64,000 nucleotides of DNA from Vibrio navarrensis (GCF_015767675.1 NZ_CP065218.1:372001-436000), one strand, 5' to 3'; positions 52,743 through 61,054 are shown, counted from the stretch's first letter. Notes: generated by a model not told the origin, from the letters alone. Numbers and translations: made by a program.

Positions 52743-54443
52743 ATGAACAAAGAGATCACTGCCTGGCTAGCCCGAGATCCTGATCCAATCAGTAAAGCTG
52801 AGTTACAAACCCTTATTGATAACCACCGAGATGAAGAACTGGCCGATCGATTTCGCGGCCGACTCGAATTTGGCACCGCTGGCCTACGTGGCAAAGTTGG
52901 CGCAGGGCCAAATCGTATGAACCGTTTAGTCATTCAAGAAACGGCCGCCGGGCTTGGTCACTACCTGATGCAAACCATAGACAATGCGCAATCGCGTGGC
53001 GTCGTGATCGGCTATGATGGCCGCACCGATTCCAAACAATTTGCCCACGATACCGCAGCGGTGTTGAGTGCGCTGGGGTTTAGAGTCTACCTCACTTATA
53101 AAGTCGCCCCGACTCCTGTGGTCGCCTATGGGGTGAAACATTTCCACGCGGCGGCGGCCGTGGTCGTGACAGCGAGCCACAACCCACCCGAGTACAATGG
53201 CTTCAAGGTATATTGGGAAAACGGCGCGCAAATCATTCCCCCGCATGATGCAGGCATTGCCACGCAAATCGACCTTGCCTCGGCATGCCCAATTCCTTAC
53301 CAAGCGTTAGAACAAGCCGAACACAATGGTTCATTGATATGGCTGACCGAAGAGTATTACCAAAGCTATCGTGAAACCATGAATAACCATCCGCTGCTGG
53401 AGAAAAGCGCGCCCAATAACCTTGTACTGGCTTACACCGCTATGCACGGCGTTGGCGCAGAAATGGCCGAAACGCTGCTTCGAGACGCAGGATTTACCGA
53501 AGTACACAGCGTTGCCGAGCAACGTGAACCAGACGGCACATTCCCGACGGTAAACTTCCCCAACCCAGAAGAGGCTGGAGCGATGGATCGGGTGATCGAA
53601 TTAGCCACATCGGTCAATGCCGAGATTGCGTGCGCCAACGACCCAGACGCAGACCGTTTTGCCGTTGCCGCAAGACGAAGCGATGGTCGCTACCAGATGC
53701 TCAGTGGCGACCAAGTCGGCGCGTTGTTTGCGGACTATCTGCTTAGTCGCAGCGATGCGAGTAAACAGTTGGTTGGCAATACCATAGTGTCATCTCGCCT
53801 GTTGTCTGCCATCGCCAAACATCATGGCGCGAGCTACTACCAAACGCTAACTGGTTTCAAATGGCTGACTAACGTAGCAATGAATCTGCAAAGCGAAGAC
53901 CAACAGTTTCTTTTTGCTTATGAAGAAGCGCTGGGATACACAATCGGCAACAAAGTTTGGGATAAAGACGGCTTATCTGCGCTCGTGGCATTTGCCCAGC
54001 TCACCGCCAGATTAAGCGCACAACACAGGACCATCTGGGATAAGTTGGAAAGCCTCTATCGTCAACATGGTTTCTATTGCAATGCGCAGCGCAGTATCGC
54101 CCTCTCACCCGATTCACCGCCGATTGGCGACAAACTTAGAGCACTACCGCCCAAAACGATTGGCGGGCAGAAGGTCGTCGTGACTGAAGATCTCAAAGCG
54201 TCTTTGCGTTTTGTCTCGGGTGGCATCACAGAGGCAATCAATCTGCCTGCCAGTGATGTACTTATCTATCATCTGGAAGATCAATCGCGAGTGATTGTGC
54301 GCCCTTCAGGCACGGAGCCAAAGCTGAAGTGCTATTACGAAGTGATTGGTGATTTCCCGGCTGAAATGGATTATTCCACCGCGCAGCGTCATACCGAAGA
54401 GAAAATGAACGCTCTTATCAACGCGCATCAAGCAAGCCTGTAA
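52743..54443 (+). CDS. Phosphoglucomutase/phosphomannomutase family protein
   Basis: A 566-residue alpha-D-phosphohexomutase that moves phosphate between C1 and C6 of a hexose phosphate. The phospho-serine loop is VVTASHNPPEYNGFKVYWEN near 138, with the Mg2+-binding loop NDPDADRF near 298 (DPDAD), a sugar-binding EEALGYTIG near 390 and the phosphate-binding SGTEPKLKCY near 520. Its length and the early SPxxxELADRFRGRLEFGTAGLRG pattern place it with the long PGM2/YbbT-like mutases. Whether glucose or mannose phosphate is preferred is not clear. AAGGAACAAAAC precedes the ATG. It is a single-gene unit with a terminator at 54454-54479. Confidence 0.88.
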   Translation: MNKEITAWLARDPDPISKAELQTLIDNHRDEELADRFRGRLEFGTAGLRGKVGAGPNRMNRLVIQETAAGLGHYLMQTIDNAQSRGVVIGYDGRTDSKQFAHDTAAVLSALGFRVYLTYKVAPTPVVAYGVKHFHAAAAVVVTASHNPPEYNGFKVYWENGAQIIPPHDAGIATQIDLASACPIPYQALEQAEHNGSLIWLTEEYYQSYRETMNNHPLLEKSAPNNLVLAYTAMHGVGAEMAETLLRDAGFTEVHSVAEQREPDGTFPTVNFPNPEEAGAMDRVIELATSVNAEIACANDPDADRFAVAARRSDGRYQMLSGDQVGALFADYLLSRSDASKQLVGNTIVSSRLLSAIAKHHGASYYQTLTGFKWLTNVAMNLQSEDQQFLFAYEEALGYTIGNKVWDKDGLSALVAFAQLTARLSAQHRTIWDKLESLYRQHGFYCNAQRSIALSPDSPPIGDKLRALPPKTIGGQKVVVTEDLKASLRFVSGGITEAINLPASDVLIYHLEDQSRVIVRPSGTEPKLKCYYEVIGDFPAEMDYSTAQRHTEEKMNALINAHQASL

Positions 54444-54453
54444 CCTGATCGTT

Positions 54454-54479
54454 ACACGCCAAGCAGAAGCTTGGCGTGT
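54454..54479. terminator. Bidirectional terminator between mutase and GNAT genes
   Basis: Perfect 11-bp stem ACACGCCAAGC (54454-54464) and GCTTGGCGTGT (54469-54479), loop AGAA. It ends at the first base of the acetyltransferase stop codon, so it serves the convergent ends of both genes. Confidence 0.75.
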
Positions 54480-54922
54480 TAACCATTCCCGTATTCAGGT
54501 TGAATACGTTTTTGCAGAAAATACTTACTAATGCCTTCTGCTGGAAATCCGCGATATTCACCCACTTTTTCAAAACCCAGTTTGAGGTAAAAACCCAGAG
54601 CTTGAAAACTGAATGTGTCGAGATAAAGATCCGTTATCCCTTTGGGTTTGACTTCCGCTTCTAAACGTTGCATCAGCTGTGTGCCAAGACCGCCCTTGCG
54701 ATGGTTTTCATCCAGCCAGAGAAATTCGACAAACACCGTGTTAGCAAATAAGTTGCCTGTCAAACCGCCGACCATTTTGCCCTCTTCATCGCGCACAAAG
54801 CAGCCAATTCGTGTTACTTCACCTGAAGGTAAATGCTGCAAGTTATAGGCACGAATGCCGCTACGAATCGTTTCAAAATCGTCCGGCTGGAGATCAAAAG
54901 TGAATTCCGTTGTCATCGTCAT
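54479..54922 (-). CDS. GNAT-family N-acetyltransferase
   Basis: A 147-residue acetyltransferase. The acetyl-CoA-binding motif A is FVEFLWLDENHRKGGLGTQL then MQRLEAEVKPKGI (R/Q-x-x-G-x-G/A near 80). The C-terminal strand-helix DTFSFQALGFYLKLGFEKVG is also typical. Substrate unknown. ATG 54922 is the first of two (54916 the other). It converges with the mutase gene. Confidence 0.85.
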   Translation of the reverse strand: MTMTTEFTFDLQPDDFETIRSGIRAYNLQHLPSGEVTRIGCFVRDEEGKMVGGLTGNLFANTVFVEFLWLDENHRKGGLGTQLMQRLEAEVKPKGITDLYLDTFSFQALGFYLKLGFEKVGEYRGFPAEGISKYFLQKRIQPEYGNG

Positions 54923-54947
54923 GGTGACGCGCTCCTCTGGCTAAGAA

Positions 54948-54969
54948 AAAGCCAGCAGTCGCTGGCTTT
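54948..54969 (-). terminator. Terminator of the LysE-type exporter gene
   Basis: Perfect 9-bp stem AAAGCCAGC and GCTGGCTTT, loop of four, followed on the minus strand by TTCTTAG. It lies 21 bases after the exporter stop. Confidence 0.75.
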
Positions 54970-54989
54970 AGAAATGATGCTAAACCCTA

Positions 54990-55622
54990 TCACGAGTTGA
55001 AATTGGATAACATCCAAAGAGATAAGAAAACAAACACCAGCCCCATGAGCTTGTGTTGATAGAGGCGAAAGGCATCGCTTTCTAGCAAGCGCTTACCCAG
55101 CGTTCCAGCTAATACCACCAAACCGAGATTGAACAGTAAACCCAGTAAATTGAGCAGCAACCCCAAAGCCAGCATCTGCTCGCCAGTACTGGCGCTGATG
55201 TTGGCCGACACGAACTGTGGCAAAAACATCACAAAGAAAACGAGCGCTTTCGGATTGAGTAAATTACTCATTAAAGCGCGCTGATAGTAAGTGGCCGCCA
55301 TCGCTTTGCTATCGCGGTTTTTCGGTGCCTGCGCAGGGGTGCTCTTGAGGCAATCCCAACCCATTTTCAGTAAATAGGCACCACCGAGCAGATGCAGCGC
55401 TTTTAAGGCAAGTGGACTCATGGCAATTAAAGCCGACACGCCCATCGCCGCAAGCAGAGTAAGAATCATGCCAGAGGTCGCATTCCCCAAGCTGGCAAAA
55501 AGACCCACTCTTTTCCCGTAACTCATGCTTGAGCTGGCGATCAACAACATATCAGGGCCAGGCAGCAGTAGCAGAGCAATGACCGCCGTCAGGTAAACAG
55601 GCAATATAGCGAAATCGATCAT
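54990..55622 (-). CDS. LysE/RhtB-family amino acid exporter
   Basis: A 210-residue inner-membrane protein with about six hydrophobic segments. The start IDFAILPVYLTAVIALLLLP then GPDMLLIASSSMSYGKRVGL is the family's hallmark (PGP and the glycine-rich first loop). LKMGWDCLKS and LNPKALVFFVMFLPQF are also typical of LysE/RhtB proteins. It probably exports an amino acid or a homoserine-like compound; the substrate cannot be read. It stands alone and is divergent from the AraC gene. Confidence 0.9.
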   Translation of the reverse strand: MIDFAILPVYLTAVIALLLLPGPDMLLIASSSMSYGKRVGLFASLGNATSGMILTLLAAMGVSALIAMSPLALKALHLLGGAYLLKMGWDCLKSTPAQAPKNRDSKAMAATYYQRALMSNLLNPKALVFFVMFLPQFVSANISASTGEQMLALGLLLNLLGLLFNLGLVVLAGTLGKRLLESDAFRLYQHKLMGLVFVFLSLWMLSNFNS

Positions 55623-55856
55623 TTGTTTAGTGAATCGTTGTCAACAAAGCGGCGGATTCTATCTTAAGCCATGCCAGCAAGCCATATTTACGGCTGATTA
55701 TTTAATTTAAAGCCAACTATATGACTAATAAATATCCGATGGTCGGAGAATCAAACCAATTTGCTCACAGTGATATCATCCAGAGCAATTTTGTACAAAA
55801 ATGGCGTTTCGAACTCGGGTAGACTGAATGAAGATGCTGTTGCGAATCACCACACG

Positions 55857-56702
55857 ATGAAAAATGATAATAAAGAAATCGCCCATTTTCAGATTGCCGC
55901 CGAACTCGGAGGCTTAGAAATGCTCGATGCCAAGTACGAGAAACAGAATTTTTCTCGACACAGCCACGAAGGCTACACCATTGGTGTGATTGAGAAAGGC
56001 GCGCAACGATTTTTTCGCACCGGTGGAAACCACATCGCGCCGCAAGACAGCATTATTCTGGTCAATGCCGATGAAGTGCATAACGGCCATTCTGCTACCG
56101 AAGGGGGCTGGGAGTACAAAGCGATGTATCCGGTGCCGGAGCAGTTTGCCAGACTGAGTGACGAGCTCAATTCGCCCAACTTAGCGCAGCCTTACTTCCC
56201 GCAACCCGTTGTGTACGATCCTGAATTAGCGATGCAACTACGGCTGGTGTTTGACACTTTAGCCAATTCAGACAATCGGTTACTGCGTGAAACATTGGTG
56301 TACGGCACCTTGATCAAACTGGCTGCCAAACACAGCAGTGTACGCCAGCCGCTACGAACGCCTGCCTCTGCTCAGCGCCAGCTCTCGCTGGTTAAAGAGT
56401 TTCTTGATGATTTCCCACAAGCCGATGTCTCTTTGGAAGAACTGGCGAAACTTGGTGGCATCAGCCCGTTTCACTTGGTGCGGGAGTTTCAAAAAAACTA
56501 CGGTTTTCCACCACACGCCTATCAGATCCAGCAGCGTTTGCGCCTCGCCAAGCGGTTATTAAGAGGCGGGCAGCGCATCTTGGACGTGGCGCAAGAGTGC
56601 GGTTTTCATGACCAAAGCCATTTCCACCGTCATTTTAAAAAAGCCATGGGCGTGACGCCGGGGCAGTATGTCAAGCATTTGGATCGCTTGGCAAATGGCT
56701 AG
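55857..56702 (+). CDS. AraC-family regulator upstream of azlCD
   Basis: A 281-residue regulator with an N-terminal AraC cupin (SRHSHEGYTIGVIEKGAQRF then RTGGNHIAPQDSIILVNADE). Two helix-turn-helix units close it: VSLEELAKLGGISPFHLVRE (about 205) and RILDVAQECGFHDQSHFHRH (about 250), then FKKAMGVTPGQY. I chose ATG 55857 (MKNDNKEIAHF); the longer frame from 55761 has no ribosome site. It precedes azlCD by 84 bases on the same strand and probably controls it, as AraC regulators of this type often do with nearby exporters. Confidence 0.85.
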   Translation: MKNDNKEIAHFQIAAELGGLEMLDAKYEKQNFSRHSHEGYTIGVIEKGAQRFFRTGGNHIAPQDSIILVNADEVHNGHSATEGGWEYKAMYPVPEQFARLSDELNSPNLAQPYFPQPVVYDPELAMQLRLVFDTLANSDNRLLRETLVYGTLIKLAAKHSSVRQPLRTPASAQRQLSLVKEFLDDFPQADVSLEELAKLGGISPFHLVREFQKNYGFPPHAYQIQQRLRLAKRLLRGGQRILDVAQECGFHDQSHFHRHFKKAMGVTPGQYVKHLDRLANG

Positions 56703-56786
56703 CCGTCGCATCTTCTCTCAGCAAAAAAATACAACACTTTGCCCATACGTCTCGCTAAAGTGAGAAAAAACAGCAAAGAGTACACT

Positions 56787-57503
56787 ATGGATATCAGTTT
56801 GACCTCACAACAACACGACTCACAAGCGAGACGATTCTGGCAAGGCACGATTGCCATGATGCCACTGAGTATCGCCGTTCTCCCTTGGGGGCTGCTTGCC
56901 GGCTCCTTCGCCATTGATTCAGGGTTGCATCCTTTTGAAGGACAAGCCCTGTCGGCGATTTTATTCGCCGGCTCGGCGCAACTGGTCGCAATGGGCATGA
57001 TCAAAGCGGGCGCAGGGCTGACGACCATGCTGCTCACCACCTTTTTCATCACCTCTCGCCACTTTCTCTACAGCGTGTCGATGCGCAGCAAGGTATCTCC
57101 TTTGCCGCTAAGGTGGCGTTTGTCACTGGGTTTCTTGCTAACCGATGAGCTGTTTGCCCTCGTTGGGCATCAAAGCGAAAAGCAGTTTGATCGCTGGTAC
57201 GCTCTGGGGGCAGGGCTTAGTTTTTATCTCTTTTGGAATCTCGCGACCTTTGCCGGCATTTTGGCGGGCAGCTTCCTACCTCAGCTCAATGAACTGGGTT
57301 TAGAATTTGCCGTCGCCGCCACCTTTATTGCCATCGTCGTCCCCGGGATCAAAAATCTGCCGGTCTTGCTCAGCGTCGTAACGGCCCTGCTGCTTTCGGT
57401 GGCATTGCACTTTTTTAAGGTCGAAGGCGCTTTGATGATTGCCAGTATCGGCGCGATGGCTGCTGGCTATTTAGCCGAAGAGCTTGGAGGTAAAAAACGA
57501 TGA
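56787..57503 (+). CDS. azlC: Branched-chain amino acid exporter, large subunit AzlC
   Basis: A 238-residue inner-membrane protein with about five to seven hydrophobic segments. ATG 56787 (MDISLTSQQHDSQARRFWQG) is chosen over the longer frame. Family hallmarks are PLSIAVLPWGLLAGSFAIDS near 30, AGSAQLVAMGMIKAG near 70 and FITSRHFLYSVSM near 93. AzlC with AzlD forms an exporter for branched-chain amino acids in Bacillus. The end overlaps azlD by 4 bases (ATGA). Confidence 0.9.
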   Translation: MDISLTSQQHDSQARRFWQGTIAMMPLSIAVLPWGLLAGSFAIDSGLHPFEGQALSAILFAGSAQLVAMGMIKAGAGLTTMLLTTFFITSRHFLYSVSMRSKVSPLPLRWRLSLGFLLTDELFALVGHQSEKQFDRWYALGAGLSFYLFWNLATFAGILAGSFLPQLNELGLEFAVAATFIAIVVPGIKNLPVLLSVVTALLLSVALHFFKVEGALMIASIGAMAAGYLAEELGGKKR

Positions 57504-57814
57504 TTTTATTGACTATTCTAGCCATGACAGCGTTAGTGTTTGCCAGCCGCTATCTGTTTCTCGAACCCAATCTGCCTTTGAAATTAGGCCAGCGTACGCA
57601 GCGCTTTTTGAGCTACGCCAGCCCAGCGGTTTTAACCGCCATCTGGGCTCCGATTGTCTTCTCCCCCGAGGGAGAGCTTCATTTGTCGCCGCAAAATCCG
57701 TACATTTTAGCCGCGCTGCTGGCGGCCTTCATCGCTTGGAAAAGCAAGAACGTGCTGCTGACGACTGTCGTCAGTATGGCGGTATTTCTGCTGCTAAAGC
57801 TGCTGGTGTTCTAG
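57500..57814 (+). CDS. azlD: Branched-chain amino acid exporter, small subunit AzlD
   Basis: A 104-residue membrane protein with three to four segments (LAMTALVFASRYLFLE, ILAALLAAFIAWKSKNVLLT, VVSMAVFLLLKLLVF), fitting the AzlD family. RFLSYASPAVLTAIWAPIVF is its conserved motif. Its ATG overlaps the azlC stop, so the two are translated together. Its own stop overlaps the convergent hydrolase-type gene by 4 bases, which leaves no room for a terminator there. Confidence 0.88.
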   Translation: MILLTILAMTALVFASRYLFLEPNLPLKLGQRTQRFLSYASPAVLTAIWAPIVFSPEGELHLSPQNPYILAALLAAFIAWKSKNVLLTTVVSMAVFLLLKLLVF

Positions 57815-58425
57815 CTCGCCAGCCATTCGATTTCGATCAACGTATGCTCACCACATTTAAGGCGGCCCAAGAAAACGTCGCCTTTGTGTACCACTCCGAC
57901 ACCTTGCGGCGTTCCGGTCATGACGATGTCGCCATCTTGTAATGTCACATAGCCTTTCAGTTCGGCCAAGATGGCCTTTGGAGAGTAGAGCATCTGATTG
58001 ACATGCCCTTTTTGCACTCGGACGCAGTTGATAAATAGCTCAAGGTTGAGATCGCCGACATCCAATCCGGCAAGTGAAACAAAACGGCTCATAACCGCGG
58101 AACCATCGAACGCTTTCGCCCGCTCCCACGGCAGCCCTTTCCCTTTCAAATAACTTTGCATCTCTCGCTTAGTGAGATCCAAACCGATACCAACGCCCGT
58201 ATATTGGCCATCTTCCACCACAAAACAGATCTCAGCTTCATAGTGTAACGGCTCTTGATGGAATGAACTCAGGGAGGGAGTGACCGAAGTAGCTGGCTTG
58301 TGAAATAAAACCATCTGTTCAGGCAGCGCGTTATCTAACTCTTTAATGTGTTCGAGATAATTTCGCCCGACACAGAGCACTTTACTTGGCTGCAACTTTT
58401 TGTTTCCTAAATAGATAGGATGCAT
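57811..58425 (-). CDS. Fumarylacetoacetate hydrolase family protein
   Basis: A 204-residue enzyme of the FAH superfamily, which cleaves or decarboxylates diketo acids. Metal ligands are in LHYEAEICFVVED near 65 (E-x-E) and in the segment GLDLTKREMQ near 82 (D). The catalytic end pattern QDGDIVMTGTPQGVGVVHKG near 165 is canonical. Length is that of single-domain members (YcgM-like). Its substrate is not known, though YcgM-like members act on acylpyruvates. It converges with azlD with stops overlapping by 4 bases. Confidence 0.88.
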   Translation of the reverse strand: MHPIYLGNKKLQPSKVLCVGRNYLEHIKELDNALPEQMVLFHKPATSVTPSLSSFHQEPLHYEAEICFVVEDGQYTGVGIGLDLTKREMQSYLKGKGLPWERAKAFDGSAVMSRFVSLAGLDVGDLNLELFINCVRVQKGHVNQMLYSPKAILAELKGYVTLQDGDIVMTGTPQGVGVVHKGDVFLGRLKCGEHTLIEIEWLAS

Positions 58426-58527
58426 TTTTCTTCCCTGAATAAACTCAAAAAAAGGATTCTAAACCAGCCACTGATAAAGTGCTCAGAATTCAATCACAGA
58501 ATGAAAGAAAATGAGATCGGCTCTCCA

Positions 58528-58986
58528 TTAGCCCAGTTGGCCAATAACTCGCTCACACAACGTTTTCAAGGTGAGCAATTCGTCCAAAGAGAGATCAAAC
58601 TTGCATTGCATCTCAAGCGGAATCGACAACGCCTGCTGTTTCAAAGCCTGCCCCGTATCGGTCAAGTAGAGCTCTCGAACTCTTTCATCATCCTTACCGC
58701 GACGCCGCTCTACGATGCCTTTGCTCTCCAAGCGTTTGAGTAGCGGCGTTAGGGTGCCCGAATCGAGATACAACTTTGCGCCGAGATCTTTCACGTTGAT
58801 GCCGTTTTGCTGCCAGAGCACTAACATCACCAAGTATTGAGAATAGGTGAGATCGAGCTTCTCAAGTAACGGACGGTAAGCTCGAATGACGGCATTCGCA
58901 GCGCTGTAAAGCGAAAAACAGATCTGATTTTCCAGCAAAATGGCATCTTCTGCACCGCTCTGGCAAGTGGGGTTGGACTGAGACAT
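58528..58986 (-). CDS. ohrR: Organic peroxide-sensing regulator OhrR (MarR family)
   Basis: A 152-residue MarR repressor. ATG 58986 (MSQSNPTCQSGAED) is the start; the longer frame would cover the operators. The redox-sensing cysteine is in ENQICFSLYSAANAVIRAYR near 23, matching OhrR Cys15 of Bacillus. The winged helix is VKDLGAKLYLDSGTLTPLLK near 70, with KGIVERRRGKDDERVRELYL as the wing. Oxidation by organic hydroperoxides releases it from DNA and turns on ohr, which is divergent across 105 bases holding three candidate sites. Confidence 0.92.
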   Translation of the reverse strand: MSQSNPTCQSGAEDAILLENQICFSLYSAANAVIRAYRPLLEKLDLTYSQYLVMLVLWQQNGINVKDLGAKLYLDSGTLTPLLKRLESKGIVERRRGKDDERVRELYLTDTGQALKQQALSIPLEMQCKFDLSLDELLTLKTLCERVIGQLG

Positions 58987-59005
58987 AGAATCATCCTTTA
59001 AATAA

Positions 59006-59076
59006 ATTGCGCACAATATACTTGCAAACAACTCAGGGATCGATATAAGATTGCAAGCAATTAAATTGCACACAAT
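59006..59076. promoter_or_regulatory. Three OhrR-type sites between ohrR and ohr
   Basis: Three copies of ATTGC-N2-3-CAAT: ATTGCGCACAAT (59006-59017), ATTGCAAGCAAT (59050-59061) and ATTGCACACAAT (59065-59076). Each has arms ATTG and CAAT. The two right-hand copies are 15 bases apart and nearest ohr; the left copy is nearest ohrR. This layout fits one regulator controlling both divergent genes. Confidence 0.6.
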
Positions 59077-59091
59077 CAAAAGGAAAAGACG

Positions 59092-59514
59092 ATGACAACA
59101 CTGTATCAAACTACCGCAACCGCTTCTGCAGGCCGTAATGGCGTGGTCAGTACCGACGACAAGCTACTGGAACTGAACTTAAGCTATCCAAAAGAGATGG
59201 GCGGTAACGGAACGGCCACCAACCCAGAACAACTTTTTGCAGCAGGTTATGCCGCCTGTTTTTCTAATGCTATCTTACACGTCGCGCGCGAAGGCAAAGT
59301 GGCATTGAAACACGCTCCGGTAACGGCAACGGTTGGCATTGGTCCAAATGATCGCGGTGGATTTGCCTTAACAGTGGCTTTGAACACTACACTTGACTTA
59401 CCTCAACAAGAGGCCAATCAATTGGTTAGCCTTGCTCATCAAGTGTGCCCATACTCCAATGCCGTGCGTGGTAACATTGATGTGAAAGTGATCGTTAACA
59501 ATCAGCCACTTTAA
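59092..59514 (+). CDS. ohr: Organic hydroperoxide resistance protein Ohr
   Basis: A 140-residue peroxidase that reduces organic hydroperoxides with two cysteines. Both redox cysteines are visible: GYAACFSNAILHVA near 60 and HQVCPYSNAVRGNIDV near 124. The glycine-rich TNPEQLFAAGYAAC and opening MTTLYQTTATASAGRNGVVS are typical. It lies divergent from ohrR with the shared operators. AAAAGGAAAAG precedes the ATG. Confidence 0.96.
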   Translation: MTTLYQTTATASAGRNGVVSTDDKLLELNLSYPKEMGGNGTATNPEQLFAAGYAACFSNAILHVAREGKVALKHAPVTATVGIGPNDRGGFALTVALNTTLDLPQQEANQLVSLAHQVCPYSNAVRGNIDVKVIVNNQPL

Positions 59515-59520
59515 CTAAAT

Positions 59521-59542
59521 CGGCCAGCATTTCTGCTGGCCG
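59521..59542 (+). terminator. Terminator of ohr
   Basis: Perfect 9-bp stem CGGCCAGCA and TGCTGGCCG with a 4-base loop, 7 bases after the ohr stop. Only a weak T-run (CATCTTCTT) follows. Confidence 0.6.
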
Positions 59543-59758
59543 CATCTTCTTCGGTGAATCACCGCTTTACTTCTGCAAGCCTCTTTTTCTTCTTTTGCTC
59601 AGTGTCCCGTATAAAAACCAATCAATTCATAGATTTGAAATATATTCACAACCGAATTGTCATCAATCAGCCATCGATTGTTCATTTTCAACCCGTACCT
59701 TAGCCACATAAACAAAACGGGCAAGTAAGCCCATTGATTAAAAATAAGGTAACAGGTA

Positions 59759-60736
59759 ATGAAAAAGGCAGCTCTAGCAACAGCAATTCTTTCAGCAGTG
59801 GTAACAGGTTCTTCATTTGCTGCGACAGTATACAGCAACGAAGGAACCGAACTAAAGATTGGTGGCCGCGTTGAATTCCGTGGTGACTTCATCGGCAGTA
59901 AAGGCGCTGAAATCGACGGTACGATGAAAGACAGCACTCGCGCTCGTCTCAACCTTAAAGGCAGCACCGATTTAGGCAACGGCCTAGAAGCTTTTGGTTT
60001 CTATGAAGCTGAGCAAGGTACTGGCAAAAGTACCTTTGACAACCGTTACATGTATGCAGGCGTGAAATCTGACGCAGGTTCGTTTTCCGTCGGCCGTCAA
60101 AACATGGCAGCAGTGATTGTTTCAGACCTAACAGACATGACTGAATTCTCTGGTGTACAGCAGTACATCGATTCATCATCAGACAAAACAGACAGCACTT
60201 TCGCTTACCGTGGTGCTTTTGATGCACTGCAAATCCAAGCGACTTACTCAGCGAAAAGCACAGACAGCACCGATTTGATGGGTGTCAGTGGCCTTTACTC
60301 ACTGCCAATGGGCCTAGACTTAGGCTTGGCTTACTCATCTGGTGACCTCGGCAAAGGCGCTGGTAGCGAAAATCAAATCCTAGCGGGTGCGGGTTACACG
60401 CTCGATAAACTGTACCTCGGTGCCACTTACTCAACCGGTGATATCGATGATAAAGCGAAAAAAGAATTCACTGCCTACGAGCTTGTCGCGCAGTATAAAA
60501 TCAGCAAACCCTTTAGTCTCGCACTGCTCTACACCTTCGCGGAAGAAGACAACAACGGCACGAAATCTGACGCAACTAAAGGTATTGAGTTGGCTGGTTA
60601 CTACAAGCTAAACAGCAACTTCCGCACTTACGCGTCTTACTACATGAACCAAATGGATGAAGTAAAAGACACGACGACAGGCAAATTAAAAGAAGGTGAA
60701 GACACGCTTCGCTTGGGTGTACGCTACGATTTCTAA
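59759..60736 (+). CDS. Gram-negative-type trimeric porin (OmpU/OmpT-like)
   Basis: A 325-residue outer-membrane porin. The signal peptide MKKAALATAILSAVVTGSSF then AA leads to a mature start ATVYSNEGTELKIGGRVEFR, which is typical of Vibrio OmpU-like porins. Amphipathic strands with alternating hydrophobic residues run throughout and the protein ends LRLGVRYDF, with a C-terminal Phe for barrel assembly. It forms an open channel for small solutes. The long spacing to ohr (244 bases) probably holds its promoter. A strong terminator is at 60761-60787. Confidence 0.9.
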   Translation: MKKAALATAILSAVVTGSSFAATVYSNEGTELKIGGRVEFRGDFIGSKGAEIDGTMKDSTRARLNLKGSTDLGNGLEAFGFYEAEQGTGKSTFDNRYMYAGVKSDAGSFSVGRQNMAAVIVSDLTDMTEFSGVQQYIDSSSDKTDSTFAYRGAFDALQIQATYSAKSTDSTDLMGVSGLYSLPMGLDLGLAYSSGDLGKGAGSENQILAGAGYTLDKLYLGATYSTGDIDDKAKKEFTAYELVAQYKISKPFSLALLYTFAEEDNNGTKSDATKGIELAGYYKLNSNFRTYASYYMNQMDEVKDTTTGKLKEGEDTLRLGVRYDF

Positions 60737-60760
60737 TTGTCCTTAACACTTAGAGTCTTT

Positions 60761-60787
60761 AAGCCGGTCCAGTCACCGGCTTTTTTT
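60761..60787 (+). terminator. Terminator of the porin gene
   Basis: Perfect 8-bp stem AAGCCGGT (60761-60768) and ACCGGCTT (60775-60782) with loop CCAGTC, followed by TTTTT. Confidence 0.9.
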
Positions 60788-60838
60788 ATTTTCGAGCAAC
60801 GATGGCGTCAATTGGTGGATAACAACTTGCCCTCGCTG

Positions 60839-60875
60839 TGCACCAAAGGGGATAGTTGAGCATGATCTTGGTGCA
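60839..60875. promoter_or_regulatory. Inverted repeat, candidate enhancer site for a sigma-54 activator
   Basis: TGCACCAA (60839-60846) and TTGGTGCA (60868-60875) are a perfect 8-bp inverted repeat around 21 bases. Each half equals the NtrC-type half-site TGCACC/GGTGCA. The centre lies about 97 bases before the predicted sigma-54 start, the normal place for enhancer-binding proteins. In true NtrC sites the halves are only about 4 to 5 bases apart, so the factor is uncertain. Confidence 0.5.
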
Positions 60876-60927
60876 ATTAACGGCATATCAAAATGGCTCT
60901 CCCTATAAATATCAACAACTTATAATC

Positions 60928-60942
60928 TGGCACGCATCATGC
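60928..60942 (+). promoter_or_regulatory. Sigma-54 (RpoN) promoter
   Basis: TGGCACGCATCATGC: the -24 element TGGCACG is exact and the -12 element is ATGC in place of TTGC. The GG (60929-60930) and GC (60941-60942) pairs are 12 bases apart, as required. Predicted start at about 60953-60955. An overlapping TATAAT (60921-60926) without a good -35 could be incidental. Confidence 0.62.
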
Positions 60943-60953
60943 TCTTAGTAAAG

Positions 60954-61054
60954 TACAAATGCATGGCAGCGTTTGTGCTTCTCGTTCTTAACCTCTTAAT
61001 CAGAGGTAACGTCCTTTAAATCGGCATTTGCCCCCTTCACTGGGGGCTTTTTTT
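60954..61054 (+). ncRNA. Candidate sigma-54-dependent small RNA
   Basis: No reading frame of note is present, but there are three hairpins: ACAAATGC/GCGTTTGT (60955-60976, one wobble), ACCTCT/AGAGGT (60991-61007) and the terminator GCCCCC/GGGGGC (61030-61047) followed by seven Ts. The length of about 100 nt, the terminal T-run and the unstructured segment (about 60977-60990 and 61008-61029) between hairpins are all typical of Hfq-type small RNAs. It is not Qrr, Spot 42, RyhB or GlmZ by eye. It lies between two unrelated plus-strand genes, 81 bases before the transporter gene start; a leader of that gene is the alternative, but the strong terminator argues against it. Confidence 0.55.

Noticed and set aside
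52501..52743. Minus-strand frame between ompA and the mutase gene
   Set aside because: It overlaps the ompA terminator and the mutase start region; no ribosome site or family features.
60921..60926. TATAAT as a sigma-70 promoter for the candidate sRNA
   Set aside because: No acceptable -35 element 16-18 bases upstream, while the sigma-54 element right after it is nearly perfect.
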